Origin: Paraburkholderia terricola
GTDB taxonomy: Bacteria > Pseudomonadota > Gammaproteobacteria > Burkholderiales > Burkholderiaceae
Direction of reading: 5' to 3'
Length of the DNA: 64,000 nucleotides
Assembly (NCBI RefSeq): GCF_900142195.1
Contig: NZ_FRAB01000013.1
Location: 29,405 to 93,404 of the forward strand
The notes under the pieces were generated by a model. The model searched no databases and was not told the DNA's origin. It saw nothing but the letters and a program-made list of their open reading frames with translations. Made by a program: the position numbers and the translations under genes. This document shows positions 27,749 through 36,293 of this stretch, one piece after another; the stretch's first letter is position 1, and each line of letters opens with the position of its first letter.

Positions 27749-27910
27749 ACGCAGTGAAATGACTCAGGACTCAGCGCCGAACGGACTCGCGATGAACGCG
27801 CGAGCCGCCAGCGCTGATCGGAACGGCCCGGCTTGCGCGCATGCGACGGGCCACTGAAGCGGCCTGCCTGCGTTGGCTACAGATGGCGCAACGCGAGCCG
27901 CAAGGCCGGC

Positions 27911-28225
27911 TTACTTGACTGTCTGCAGCACTTCGAAGCCTTCGAATTCCGGGTGGCCGAGATACAGCGATCGGGTGCCGCCGCCGGCGTTCCGGTGCGC
28001 AGCGCGGAATGCCTCGGATTGCGTCCAGCCTTCGAACGCCGCATGGTCCCGCCAGATCGTATGGCTGGCATACAGGACGTGGTCTTCTCTTTGAGGGCCC
28101 TTCAGCAGATGAAACTCCACGAAGCCCGGCACTTCCTTCAGATGCGTGTCGCGGCTGGTCCACAACTGTTCGAACTCGGGTTCAGCCCCGAGCGCCACCT
28201 TGAAACGGTTCATGGCGATGTACAT
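27911..28225 (-). CDS. antibiotic biosynthesis monooxygenase-like (ABM) protein
   Basis: 104 aa single dimeric alpha/beta-barrel ABM domain: MYIAMNRFKVALGAEPEFEQ start, then EVPGFVEFHLLKG and WRDHAAFEGWTQSEAFRAAH. The family includes quinol monooxygenases and IsdG/HmoA-type haem-degrading enzymes; the Asn7-Arg8-Phe9 and Trp/His pattern leans towards the HmoA branch. No iron-uptake gene is adjacent, so the substrate is open. Monocistronic; 162 bp separate it from the convergent OmpA-like gene. Confidence 0.8.
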   Translation of the reverse strand: MYIAMNRFKVALGAEPEFEQLWTSRDTHLKEVPGFVEFHLLKGPQREDHVLYASHTIWRDHAAFEGWTQSEAFRAAHRNAGGGTRSLYLGHPEFEGFEVLQTVK

Positions 28226-28398
28226 GTCCGATGTCCTTTGACGAAATGATGCGATGCTGGATGCACGACGATGACCGCCTGATTCTAATCGGTCTTGCTA
28301 GCCGTTGAGGCCGTGCGTCCAGCATGAGCGCATCAAGGCGCGCCTGCGCGCCACGCGCTCAGGTTGCGCCAGGACAATCGGATGGCACCTGTCCCCTG

Positions 28399-28605
28399 TC
28401 ATCCAATCCCGACATTGGACGGGCGATGCCGTGGGAGCCGCCGATCCCGCCGTGCCGGATTCACATCGTCCTCGCCGAGATGGGCGTACCGGCCGTGACG
28501 CGTGCCCTTCTGTATGACCTCGTCGGAAAGGGACTGCGCGATCAGCCACGTGGCCAACGCACCCGCAAAAATTGCCGCCATTGAAGCAACGATCAGGTTT
28601 TCCAT
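28399..28605 (-). CDS. small membrane protein, divergent from CynR-like regulator
   Basis: 68 aa with one N-terminal membrane helix (MENLIVASMAAIFAGALATW LIAQ) and a polar, basic tail. A GGGGG tract precedes the ATG. No family recognised. It is divergent from the LysR gene at 28707 over 101 bp holding an LTTR dyad, so it may be that regulator's target. Moderate doubt because of its size. Confidence 0.45.
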   Translation of the reverse strand: MENLIVASMAAIFAGALATWLIAQSLSDEVIQKGTRHGRYAHLGEDDVNPARRDRRLPRHRPSNVGIG

Positions 28606-28682
28606 GCCGAACCCCCGTGAACTTTCAATCGATTGTGGGCGCGCTTGTCTATATAGTCCAAGACGCGTTTAGAATGGATTCG

Positions 28683-28697
28683 ATAAGCAAATCTTAT
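28683..28697. promoter_or_regulatory. LTTR dyad before the CynR-like gene
   Basis: Perfect palindrome ATAAG-N5-CTTAT with the T-N11-A spacing of LysR-type sites, ending nine bases before the regulator ATG. Suggests autorepression; binding is inferred. Confidence 0.55.
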
Positions 28698-28706
28698 GGG
28701 CCGCGC

Positions 28707-29615
28707 ATGATACTCCGCCACATCCGCTATCTGCTCACGGTCGCCGACTATCGCAACTTCACGCGCGCGGCCGACAGCCTGCATATTTCGCAGCCGGCGC
28801 TGTCGCAGCAGATTCGCCAGTTGGAAAACGATCTCGGCGGTCAGTTATTCGACCGCAGCGGCCGTGTGGTGCGGCTGACGGATTTCGGCGCCATCTACGT
28901 GGAATATGCGCGCCGCGCGCTGCTGGAACTGGAGGCCGGCCAGCGCGCCTTGCATGACGTGCGGGACCTGTCGCGCGGACAACTCAGGCTCGCGTTCACG
29001 CCCACGTTTACCGAGTACCTGGTGGCGCCCGCCGTCGACCACTTTCACTCCACGTATCCCAACATCGTGATCGACATGATGGAGATGTCGCTCGAAGCGA
29101 TCGAAAGCGGATTGAGTGAGGACCGGATCGACCTGGCGATCGGATTCACGGACCTGCGTTCGGACGATATCGAAACGCAACCGTTGTTTCTGGAGCGGAT
29201 CACCCTGGTCGTGAGCGACCGGCATCCCGTGGCCGCACAGCATGCCCCCGTCGAGCCGGCGCAACTGGCCGCGCTGCCTCTCGCGCTGTTGGGCGGCCAG
29301 TTCGTTTCGCGCTTTTATATCGACAGCTATTTCGAGTCGCAAGGGATCAAACCCAGCGTTGCGTTGCAGGCGAATTCGATCAGCGCGCTGCTGAAGATCG
29401 TGCGCGGCGGGAAGGTTGCCACGCTGCTTCCCGGTGCGCTGCGCTACGAGCATCGCGATCTGAAGTACATCCCGCTCGAACCTGCATTTCCCGCTCGAAC
29501 GGTAGCCTTGCTCACGCGCAAAGCCGCCTATCGGACAGCGGCGGCCGCCGCGTTCTCCGACACATTGAAAGCGATGCTGGAAACGGGTGCATTGTCGTCG
29601 CTGCGTGCCGAATAG
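28707..29615 (+). CDS. LysR-type regulator, CynR-like
   Basis: 302 aa. Opens MILRHIRYLLTVADYRNFTR with the helix-turn-helix AADSLHISQPALSQQIRQLE, then DRSGRVVRLTDFG and a C-terminal effector domain (RLAFTPTFTEYLVAP). The run HIRYLL..NFTRAA..ISQPALSQQIRQLE, with RLTDFG, is typical of CynR, the cyanate-operon activator. No cynT or cynS is nearby, so the effector may differ. ATG 28707 is chosen because regulators of this type start at M-x-L-R-H; upstream ATGs would add unrelated residues. Confidence 0.85.
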   Translation: MILRHIRYLLTVADYRNFTRAADSLHISQPALSQQIRQLENDLGGQLFDRSGRVVRLTDFGAIYVEYARRALLELEAGQRALHDVRDLSRGQLRLAFTPTFTEYLVAPAVDHFHSTYPNIVIDMMEMSLEAIESGLSEDRIDLAIGFTDLRSDDIETQPLFLERITLVVSDRHPVAAQHAPVEPAQLAALPLALLGGQFVSRFYIDSYFESQGIKPSVALQANSISALLKIVRGGKVATLLPGALRYEHRDLKYIPLEPAFPARTVALLTRKAAYRTAAAAAFSDTLKAMLETGALSSLRAE

Positions 29616-29631
29616 AAAGCGCGCCGCCCGC

Positions 29632-30252
29632 TCACGCATAGCGCGCAAGAAACATATCGGCCGCGGACTCCGCGACATCCTTCTGTTCCCGTTGACTCAG
29701 ACGCGGCTGCCCCATCGTCACCTGCGGCCAGAACGCGAACGCCTTCACGAGACCTTGCAACTGCTGCGATGCGAATTGCGGGTCTGGCGTTTTCAGTCGG
29801 CCGTCCGCGGCGGCGGCGCGGATCCATACCGTCAGATCTTCCTCGCGCTCGCCCATGCGCGCCACCATGTCGCGTGCTCGCTCGGGCGAATGAATGCCCG
29901 CCGCGATCGCCACCCGCGCGAGCGACAGAAACGCGTCGTCGTTCAACAGGCTCAGCTTGCGCGACAGCAGCCGCAGCAACTGCGCGCGCAAGGGCTTGTC
30001 GGCGCGATAAGCGGGCGCCTCCACCGCGTCGCTCGCATTCCATAACTGTTGAAGGATCGCCGCGAACAGCGCTTCCTTGCTTTCGAAATGGTTGTAGACC
30101 GTGCGCTTCGACACGCCCGCGCGGGCCGCGATGCGATCCATGCTGGTCGCGTCGAAGCCGGCGGCGAGAAATTCCTCGATAGCCGCGGCGATGATGGCCG
30201 CGCGCTTGCGATCGGTCAGGCGTTCAAGGGAGAGGGAGGCAGCGTCGTTCAT
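29632..30252 (-). CDS. TetR/AcrR-family transcriptional repressor
   Basis: 206 aa. N-terminal helix-turn-helix (RKRAAIIAAAIEEFLAAGFD, then TSMDRIAARAGVSKRTVYNHF) and a TetR ligand domain of the AcrR C-terminal type, rich in Ala/Leu helices. It is divergent from the metallo-hydrolase at 30323 with only 70 bp between, which contains two near-identical operator-like dyads. It probably represses both genes and is released by a small ligand. Confidence 0.9.
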   Translation of the reverse strand: MNDAASLSLERLTDRKRAAIIAAAIEEFLAAGFDATSMDRIAARAGVSKRTVYNHFESKEALFAAILQQLWNASDAVEAPAYRADKPLRAQLLRLLSRKLSLLNDDAFLSLARVAIAAGIHSPERARDMVARMGEREEDLTVWIRAAAADGRLKTPDPQFASQQLQGLVKAFAFWPQVTMGQPRLSQREQKDVAESAADMFLARYA

Positions 30253-30260
30253 CGCTAAAT

Positions 30261-30317
30261 TTTACACCGGACGGTTTACTTTTCTCTGAAATAAATTACA
30301 CTGACCAGTCTACTTTT
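30261..30317. promoter_or_regulatory. twin TetR-type operators
   Basis: Two copies of TACAC-x-G-x-x-C-x-GT-x-TACTTTT: one at 30263-30283 with core ACCGGACGGT, one at 30298-30317 with core ACTGACCAGT, 35 bp apart. Each core is an inverted repeat (ACCG/CGGT and ACTG/CAGT around 2 bp). They overlap the start regions of both divergent genes, the expected place for TetR autorepression. Confidence 0.65.
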
Positions 30318-30322
30318 GGCGG

Positions 30323-31468
30323 ATGGACATTTCTATGACCTCGATTACCGGCTTCCTCGACCGTGCGTTGGGCCTGAACGCGGCGCGACGCGGGCGTGAA
30401 TTGTCGCGCTCGTCGCCGCAACACGATGGCGAGCGCTTTCGCAACGTGAAGCCGCGTCCGGTTGAAGGCATCGGCAAGACCTTGAAGATTGCGTGGAACG
30501 TGCTGTTCCGCAAGCCGGACGGCACGGTGCCGGCAGGCACGCTGCCCGTCGACGCGCTCACGCGCGAGCAGCTCGAGGCCGCGCCCGACCGCAGCCTGTA
30601 CCGTCTCGGGCACTCGACCATGTTGCTCAAGCTGCGCGGCCAGTTCTGGCTGACCGACCCGGTTTTCGCCGAACGAGCGTCGCCGTTCCGGCGCTTCGGC
30701 CCCAAGCGTTTTCATGCGCCGCCCATCGCGCTCGCGGATTTGCCGCCGCTGCGCGGCGTGATGCTGTCGCACGATCATTACGACCATCTGGATCGTGAGA
30801 CCGTGCTCGCGCTCGCCGCCACGACCGGCGTGTTCCTGACGCCGTTGGGCGTCGGCGACCGGCTGATCGAGTGGGGTATCGACGCCGCGAAAGTCCGTCA
30901 GTTCGACTGGTGGCAAGGCGTCGACATCGACGGCCTCGCCTTCACCGCAACTCCCGCGCAGCACTTTTCCGGGCGCAGCCTGTTCGACGGCAACAGCACG
31001 TTGTGGGCTTCATGGGTCATCGTCGACGACGATCTGCGCGTGTTCTTCAGCGGCGATACCGGTTACTTCGACGGTTTCAGGACCATCGGCGAACGGCTCG
31101 GCCCGTTCGACGTCACGCTGCTCGAAACAGGGGCCTACGACGCGCAATGGCCCTATGTGCACATGCAGCCGGACCACACGGTCCAGGCGCACGTCGACCT
31201 GCGCGGCCGCTGGCTCGTGCCGGTTCACAACGGCACCTTCGATCTCGCGATGCACCGCTGGCAGGAGCCGTTCGAGCGCGTGATGGGGCTCGCCGCCGCG
31301 CAGGGCATTCCCCTCTCGACGCCCCGCATGGGCGAGCGGCTGGACCTCGCCTCGCCGCATCGCGGAGAGCGGTGGTGGCGCAATGTCGTCGAGGTTCTGG
31401 ATGCAGCCGGCACGCCCCGGCGACGGTTCTCCTGCCGCAATGCGGGCGAGGCCAGGCTTCAGGACTAG
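30323..31468 (+). CDS. MBL-fold metallo-hydrolase (UlaG / NAPE-PLD-like)
   Basis: 381 aa. Metallo-beta-lactamase fold with the zinc motif SHDHYDH (HxHxDH), a later His in PAQHFSGRS, an Asp in FFSGDTGYF and a His near QPDHTVQAH / VPVHNGTFD. This pattern fits the L-ascorbate lactonase (UlaG) and NAPE-PLD-like branch that cleaves phosphodiesters or lactones, often linked to phospholipids. ATG 30323 follows a weak GGCGG; ATG 30335 is an alternative. Controlled by the divergent TetR gene through the twin operators. Substrate unknown. Confidence 0.85.
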   Translation: MDISMTSITGFLDRALGLNAARRGRELSRSSPQHDGERFRNVKPRPVEGIGKTLKIAWNVLFRKPDGTVPAGTLPVDALTREQLEAAPDRSLYRLGHSTMLLKLRGQFWLTDPVFAERASPFRRFGPKRFHAPPIALADLPPLRGVMLSHDHYDHLDRETVLALAATTGVFLTPLGVGDRLIEWGIDAAKVRQFDWWQGVDIDGLAFTATPAQHFSGRSLFDGNSTLWASWVIVDDDLRVFFSGDTGYFDGFRTIGERLGPFDVTLLETGAYDAQWPYVHMQPDHTVQAHVDLRGRWLVPVHNGTFDLAMHRWQEPFERVMGLAAAQGIPLSTPRMGERLDLASPHRGERWWRNVVEVLDAAGTPRRRFSCRNAGEARLQD

Positions 31469-31777
31469 GTTCAGGACGGGATGCGCGTTCGTATAAGCGC
31501 GCCTGCGTTGCAATCGTCCAATCAGGAAGCCGCCGCCCGCGCGAGCGGCGGCGGCGGCTCAACGTAGAACGCGCGGCATCCGGTAAGCTGTCGCAATGGC
31601 GCCGCGCGTCGATTCAGCGGCGCGCGGTTGGGAGCATCCGCATCGTCATGCCGGAATCCCGTTACCAACTCGAACGTCTCGCCGTTCCGGGAACCTGGCG
31701 GTGCGCGTTCGCAACGGTTCTTAGCTGCACACGGCCGCCGGTTTTCCCGAACGAATCGAGACCGATGGAAACACTCA
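31469..31777. other. 309-bp intergenic region, no recognised feature
   Basis: GC-rich spacer holding at most the promoter of the GT9-like gene. A C/G-rich run of alternating purine repeats near 31530-31560 could form structure, but no clear terminator is present. Confidence 0.45.
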
Positions 31778-32812
31778 ATGATCAACTATCTGGATCCGGT
31801 ATCCGCACTCACGAACGCCGGCTCCCTGCTGTCAGCCGATGACAGCATCGTGGCGTCCTACGACCTGGAAATCGACGGCGCGCCGGCCGAGGGCTACCGA
31901 AGCCTGACCTGCGATCCGGCAATCAGAAACGCCAACGCCGCGCCGTTCGAAATCGACTACGCGCGCGTCGCGAGACTTCACGTGATCAATGGAATGGGCG
32001 TCACGCTCGGCGACTCGATCATCGGCCTCACCGCGCTCGCCGCGATCAAACGCGCGCATGCGGGAATCTCGATCAGCCTTTATCGCCCGCACAAGACGCC
32101 GGATTACGTGAAGCAACTGTACGAACTGGCCCAGCCGGTGATCGGACAGACGATCGACCTGCCCGTGCCTCTCGCGTCGATCCCCGACGACGAACTACGG
32201 ATCGATATCGGCAATCATCTGTTCTGGCCGAACTTCTCGCGGATGCCGATGATCGACTTCTTTTTCTGGTCGTTAGGCGTTTCGCCAGACAAGGTCGATG
32301 CCCATGCACGCTCGAATGACTGGCTCAGGGAAGTTGCGCTGCCTTCGTTGGAAAAAGACGCGCAGCCCGGCAAGTACGTGCTCTTTTGTCCCGCGGCCAG
32401 TACGCCGGTTCGAAGTATCCCCGAGCCGGTTCACGCGGAACTCGTCGAGCGGATGTGGCGGAAATTTCAATTGCCGGTGCTGGGATTCGGACGGGTCGAG
32501 CACCCTCGCTACACCGACATCACACACCGCTCTGCAAACACCGCCGCGTTTCTCGCATGGGTGAAGGGCGCGCGATTTCTTCTGACATCGGACACGGCTG
32601 CGGTGCATATCGCGGCGGGCTTCGACGTTCCCACCGTTGCGTTCTTCACGACGATCCCGGCGAAGATGCGGGTTCGCGACTATCCCCACTGCGTTCCAGT
32701 GGATCTGCCGCTTCCTGAACTCGCGGGCATCCAGGCAAGCGGACGGGAGGCCGACCTCCAAAGCGTGAAGCAGGCATATCGTGCGTTGCTCGATACGCAC
32801 TGGGACCTATGA
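31778..32812 (+). CDS. GT9-like (ADP-heptose type) glycosyltransferase
   Basis: 344 aa. The C-terminal half has the heptosyltransferase-like pattern YVLFCPAAS-TPVRSIPE, LPVLGFGRVEHPRYTDITHR, then FLLTSDTAAVHIAAGFDVPT, where (T/S)D(T/S)-A-x-H-x-A in GT9 proteins lines the nucleotide-sugar site. The N-terminal half holds INGMGVTLGDSIIGLTALAA, a GT9-type G-L-GD motif. Soluble. Possible roles are a sugar-transfer step on LPS core or heptosylation of surface adhesins; no LPS gene is adjacent. No strong ribosome site at ATG 31778. Confidence 0.65.
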   Translation: MINYLDPVSALTNAGSLLSADDSIVASYDLEIDGAPAEGYRSLTCDPAIRNANAAPFEIDYARVARLHVINGMGVTLGDSIIGLTALAAIKRAHAGISISLYRPHKTPDYVKQLYELAQPVIGQTIDLPVPLASIPDDELRIDIGNHLFWPNFSRMPMIDFFFWSLGVSPDKVDAHARSNDWLREVALPSLEKDAQPGKYVLFCPAASTPVRSIPEPVHAELVERMWRKFQLPVLGFGRVEHPRYTDITHRSANTAAFLAWVKGARFLLTSDTAAVHIAAGFDVPTVAFFTTIPAKMRVRDYPHCVPVDLPLPELAGIQASGREADLQSVKQAYRALLDTHWDL

Positions 32813-32861
32813 ACGACAACGGACCACGGCGAGCGCTGGTACGCCGTGGCCCTCGAGCGGC

Positions 32862-33725
32862 TTACTGCTTCAGCAATTGACCGTAGGCGACCAACGAGTT
32901 GTCGGTTGCCTTGATCAGATACATGATTGTCCGCTGGTACAACGTCGTGCTGCCGGAAACCGGCAGGAACGTGATCGCCGCATTACCCGTATAGGTCACG
33001 CCCGAAGCCAGCGTGCAGGTGCTCGTCGTGCCGGTCGTCGTCATCGTGTAAAGGTTCTTGTTCGAGCCTGGCGTGGTCAACACCAACGTGCCCGAGACAC
33101 CGCAGCCGAGCAGGTTGCCGGTGAAGCCGCCCGCGTCGTCGATGGTCAAGCTCGTCGTGTTTTGCGCCCACGTGCCCGACACACTCGACTGCGTGACCGC
33201 GAGCGCGTTCGCCGGGTCGTAGTTCAAGGACAGGTTCACGGTGTTGCTGTTCGCGACGTAGCTGCCGGTCAGGGTCTGATTCGCGCTGAACGTGCCGCTT
33301 CCCGACGTAGCCGTAAAGCGCAGGCCGCCGAAAGTCTCGAAGCCGCTCGTCAAGGTCCAGTTCGGCGCAGCGGTCGTTGCCGTGCCGAAGAACGTCGACG
33401 TGACGACGTTGAACAGGCCGCTCGTGTACGAGAGGTTGTTCGCCGGGTCCACAAAGGCCGCCGTGCGGGACGACGACGATTGCGTCCAGATGCCTTCGAA
33501 GCCATTGCCCGTGGCGGCAGTCGAACCGGACTGCGGAGCCGTCAGGCTCGGCAGTGTCTCGCCCGAGACGACGGGCGTCGACACGGGCGCCGAGGCCGGC
33601 GCCGGTGCGCTGGCGCTCGAGGCCGGCGCAGCGGCGGACGACGAACTGTCGCCCCCGCCGCACGCGGCGAGTGCGAATGAACCCAGCAAGGAAATTACTA
33701 AAGGTAGTCTTTCTTTCATTTTCAT
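32862..33725 (-). CDS. secreted lipoprotein, beta-rich, unknown function
   Basis: 287 aa. Signal peptide with lipobox (LLGSFALAAC, Cys) followed by GGGDSSSS and a Ser/Ala/Pro-rich linker, then about 225 residues of Thr/Ser/Gly/Asn-rich sequence likely to form a beta-sandwich (GFEGIWTQSSSSRTAAFVDP; VSGTWAQNTTSLTIDDAGGF). Proteins of this look are common surface or periplasmic lipoproteins in Burkholderia; I do not know the function. Starts at ATG 33725 or 33719; neither has a strong ribosome site. Confidence 0.75.
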   Translation of the reverse strand: MKMKERLPLVISLLGSFALAACGGGDSSSSAAAPASSASAPAPASAPVSTPVVSGETLPSLTAPQSGSTAATGNGFEGIWTQSSSSRTAAFVDPANNLSYTSGLFNVVTSTFFGTATTAAPNWTLTSGFETFGGLRFTATSGSGTFSANQTLTGSYVANSNTVNLSLNYDPANALAVTQSSVSGTWAQNTTSLTIDDAGGFTGNLLGCGVSGTLVLTTPGSNKNLYTMTTTGTTSTCTLASGVTYTGNAAITFLPVSGSTTLYQRTIMYLIKATDNSLVAYGQLLKQ

Positions 33726-34098
33726 TATGGTATTTAGCGTGCGGATTGTTAATCCGGCAAAATGATTGTTCAACTCTCGATATGCCCGCGCAAAATCGCG
33801 CTGCCGTTTAAACGGCAGGAAAATAGAAATCTTTAGCGTGGGCTGAGGAAATATTCTCTCAGCGGTGCTGGTCGGATCTTCGCGGCCCGATGGACGTGTG
33901 CCGGCATTGAATGCGAACTGCATAAAACGTTTGCACGCGTTTTGAATAAACAGCCCGGTATAACGGGTGAAACTCCTCATCGGACGGCATGAGGTTTCGG
34001 GAAGGCGCGGGCGACACGCCACCGAAAACCGATAATCCTTGCCTGGACGAACATCAAAAATCTTGTAGAACCTGCGACACGGATGTAGTTTACGTCAC
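33726..34098. other. 373-bp divergent promoter region (lipoprotein / chrB)
   Basis: Between divergent genes. AT-richer than the coding parts, with a TTGCCT hexamer near 34037 and TTGTAG 18 bp later that could drive chrB. A short repeat TGTAG recurs just before the chrB start. No gene seen. Confidence 0.4.
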
Positions 34099-35079
34099 AT
34101 GACTACACTCACCACCTGGTCCCTGCTGGTTCTCACGCTCCCTACCGAAAACGCCACGGCCCGCATGCGTTTCTGGCGCGCGCTAAAAGCGAAGGGATGT
34201 GCCGTGCTACGCGACGGCATCTATCTGCTGCCTTATACCGAAGAGCGCGAGCAGATGCTGCGCGAGCTGGCGAGCGCCATCGCGGACAGCGGCGGCAACG
34301 CGTATCTGCTGCGCGCGCCGAGCCTCGATGCCGTGCAGGAAGCGGAATTCCGGGCGCTTTTCGACCGCGCTGAAGACCACGCGGCGTTCATGCGTTCCCT
34401 GAAAGACGCACGCAAGACGATCTCGGGCCAATCCGCAGCCGATCTCACCCGGTTGCGGCGACGCTTGCGCAAGGACTACGAGACCATCGTCGCGACCGAC
34501 TACTTCCCGGGCGACACCGCAACGCGTGCGCAAGCCGCGTGGCAAGACTTCATCGGGCTGGTCGACACCGTGCTTTCGCCGGGTGAGCCTCGTTCGGCCG
34601 AGCAACCCATTCGAAGCCTGTCGGCCAGCGACTATCAAGGACGCACCTGGGCCACGCGGCAGCATCCGTGGGTCGATCGTGTCGCGAGCGCCTGGCTGAT
34701 CCGGCGCTTCATCGATCGCGACGCACGTTTCATCTGGCTCACATCACCCAGTGCCTGCCCCGCTGACGCACTCGGTTTCGACTTCGACGGCGCCGCGTTC
34801 ACGCACATCGGCGAACGCGTGACGTTCGAGGTGCTGGTCGCGAGCTTCGGGCTGGAGAAGGAGCCCGCGCTGCGGCGGATCGCAGAGATGGTTCACGCGC
34901 TCGACGTGGGCGGCGCCGCCGTTCCCGAGGCCGCCGGTTTCGAAGCCGTGATGGCCGGCGCAAGCGAACGCGCGGCGCACGACGATCAGTTGCTCGATGA
35001 AATGAGTCGCGTGCTGGATTCGCTCTACACGCACTTCACATCGGCCGCGAAAAGCCGGGACGCCGGAGGACGATCATGA
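34099..35079 (+). CDS. chrB: chromate resistance protein ChrB
   Basis: 326 aa. N-terminal ChrB domain (LLVLTLPTENATARMRFWRA, then GCAVLRDGIYLLP) and C-terminal ChrB domain with TWATRQHPWVDRVASAWLIR RFID, as in plasmid-borne ChrB. ChrB senses chromate and regulates chrA. It sits first in the operon; its TGA overlaps the chrA ATG (35076-35079). Full length for the family. Confidence 0.93.
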   Translation: MTTLTTWSLLVLTLPTENATARMRFWRALKAKGCAVLRDGIYLLPYTEEREQMLRELASAIADSGGNAYLLRAPSLDAVQEAEFRALFDRAEDHAAFMRSLKDARKTISGQSAADLTRLRRRLRKDYETIVATDYFPGDTATRAQAAWQDFIGLVDTVLSPGEPRSAEQPIRSLSASDYQGRTWATRQHPWVDRVASAWLIRRFIDRDARFIWLTSPSACPADALGFDFDGAAFTHIGERVTFEVLVASFGLEKEPALRRIAEMVHALDVGGAAVPEAAGFEAVMAGASERAAHDDQLLDEMSRVLDSLYTHFTSAAKSRDAGGRS

Positions 35080-36260
35080 CTACCACGACGGTGACGGCGC
35101 CGGGCTACACGCTCGGCCAGTTGGTGCTGTACATGCTGCGCCTTGGCGCGTTCGGGTTCGGCGGACCCGTGGCGCTGGTCGGTTACATGCACCGTGACCT
35201 GGTCGAGGAAAAGAACTGGATCAGCGAGTCGGATTACCGCGAGGGACTGGCGCTCGCGCAGATGATGCCGGGGCCGCTGGCTGCGCAACTCGGCATCTAT
35301 ATGGGCTACGTGCACTATCGGATCGTGGGCGCGACGCTGGCCGGCATCGCCTTCATCCTGCCGTCGTTCCTGATGGTGGTCGGCCTCGGCTGGGCCTACG
35401 CCCACTTCGGCGGACTCTCGTGGATGCAGGCCGCCTTCTACGGCGTGGGCGCCGCCGTGGTCGGCATCATCGCGATGAGCGCGTACAAACTCACCACCAG
35501 GACCATCGGCGGAAACAGACTCCTGTGGGCGATCTACCTGACGCTCGCGGCGGTAACCGTCATCACCGAATCCGAGATCGCGTGGCTTTTCATCGCGGGC
35601 GGCGTCGTCAACTGGTTCGTCGCGGCTCCCCCGAAATGGCTCCGCAAGGGCGGCCTGAATGTCGTTGCCGCCACGCAGTTGCCGGCCGCAAGCGGTGTTC
35701 TCAGCGGTATCGACTGGCCTCTGCTCGGCCAGATCGGGCTGTTCTTCATGAAGGCGGGCGCGTTTGTGTTCGGCTCGGGACTGGCGATCGTGCCGTTCCT
35801 TTACGGCGGCGTCGTCACCGAGCATCACTGGCTCAACGACAAGCAGTTCGTCGATGCCGTGGCCGTCGCGATGATCACGCCGGGACCCGTCGTGATCACG
35901 GTTGGATTCATCGGCTATCTGGTCGCGGGACTGCCGGGCGCCTGCGTGGCGGCGCTCGGCACGTTCCTGCCTTGCTATCTCTTCACGGTGCTGCCGGCGC
36001 CGTACTTCAAGAAGTACGGCAAGCTGCCCGCGGTCAAGGCCTTCGTGGACGGCATCACCGCCGCTGCCGTAGGCGCCATTACGGGCTCGGTGATCGTGAT
36101 CGCACGGCGCTCGATCGTCGACTGGCCGACTGTTCTGCTCGCGCTCGCCACCGTCCTGCTGCTGTGGCGCTTCAAGAAACTGCAGGAGCCGGTCGTCGTC
36201 ATCGCCGCCGCGCTCATCGGTCTTGCCGTGTACCCGCTGATTCATTCGCACGCCATTTGA
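35076..36260 (+). CDS. chrA: chromate efflux transporter ChrA
   Basis: 394-aa long-chain CHR transporter with two homologous halves, about ten membrane helices in all. Each half opens with the family motif: GFGGPVALVGYMHRDLVEEK with ALAQMMPGPLAAQLGIYMGY in the first; GAFVFGSGLAIVPFL and AVAVAMITPGPVVITVGFIG in the second. It expels chromate from the cytoplasm. Translationally coupled to chrB by ATGA. Confidence 0.95.
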   Translation: MTTTTVTAPGYTLGQLVLYMLRLGAFGFGGPVALVGYMHRDLVEEKNWISESDYREGLALAQMMPGPLAAQLGIYMGYVHYRIVGATLAGIAFILPSFLMVVGLGWAYAHFGGLSWMQAAFYGVGAAVVGIIAMSAYKLTTRTIGGNRLLWAIYLTLAAVTVITESEIAWLFIAGGVVNWFVAAPPKWLRKGGLNVVAATQLPAASGVLSGIDWPLLGQIGLFFMKAGAFVFGSGLAIVPFLYGGVVTEHHWLNDKQFVDAVAVAMITPGPVVITVGFIGYLVAGLPGACVAALGTFLPCYLFTVLPAPYFKKYGKLPAVKAFVDGITAAAVGAITGSVIVIARRSIVDWPTVLLALATVLLLWRFKKLQEPVVVIAAALIGLAVYPLIHSHAI

Positions 36261-36293
36261 GCGCGCGCGCGGACACCCGCGAGGACGACATTC

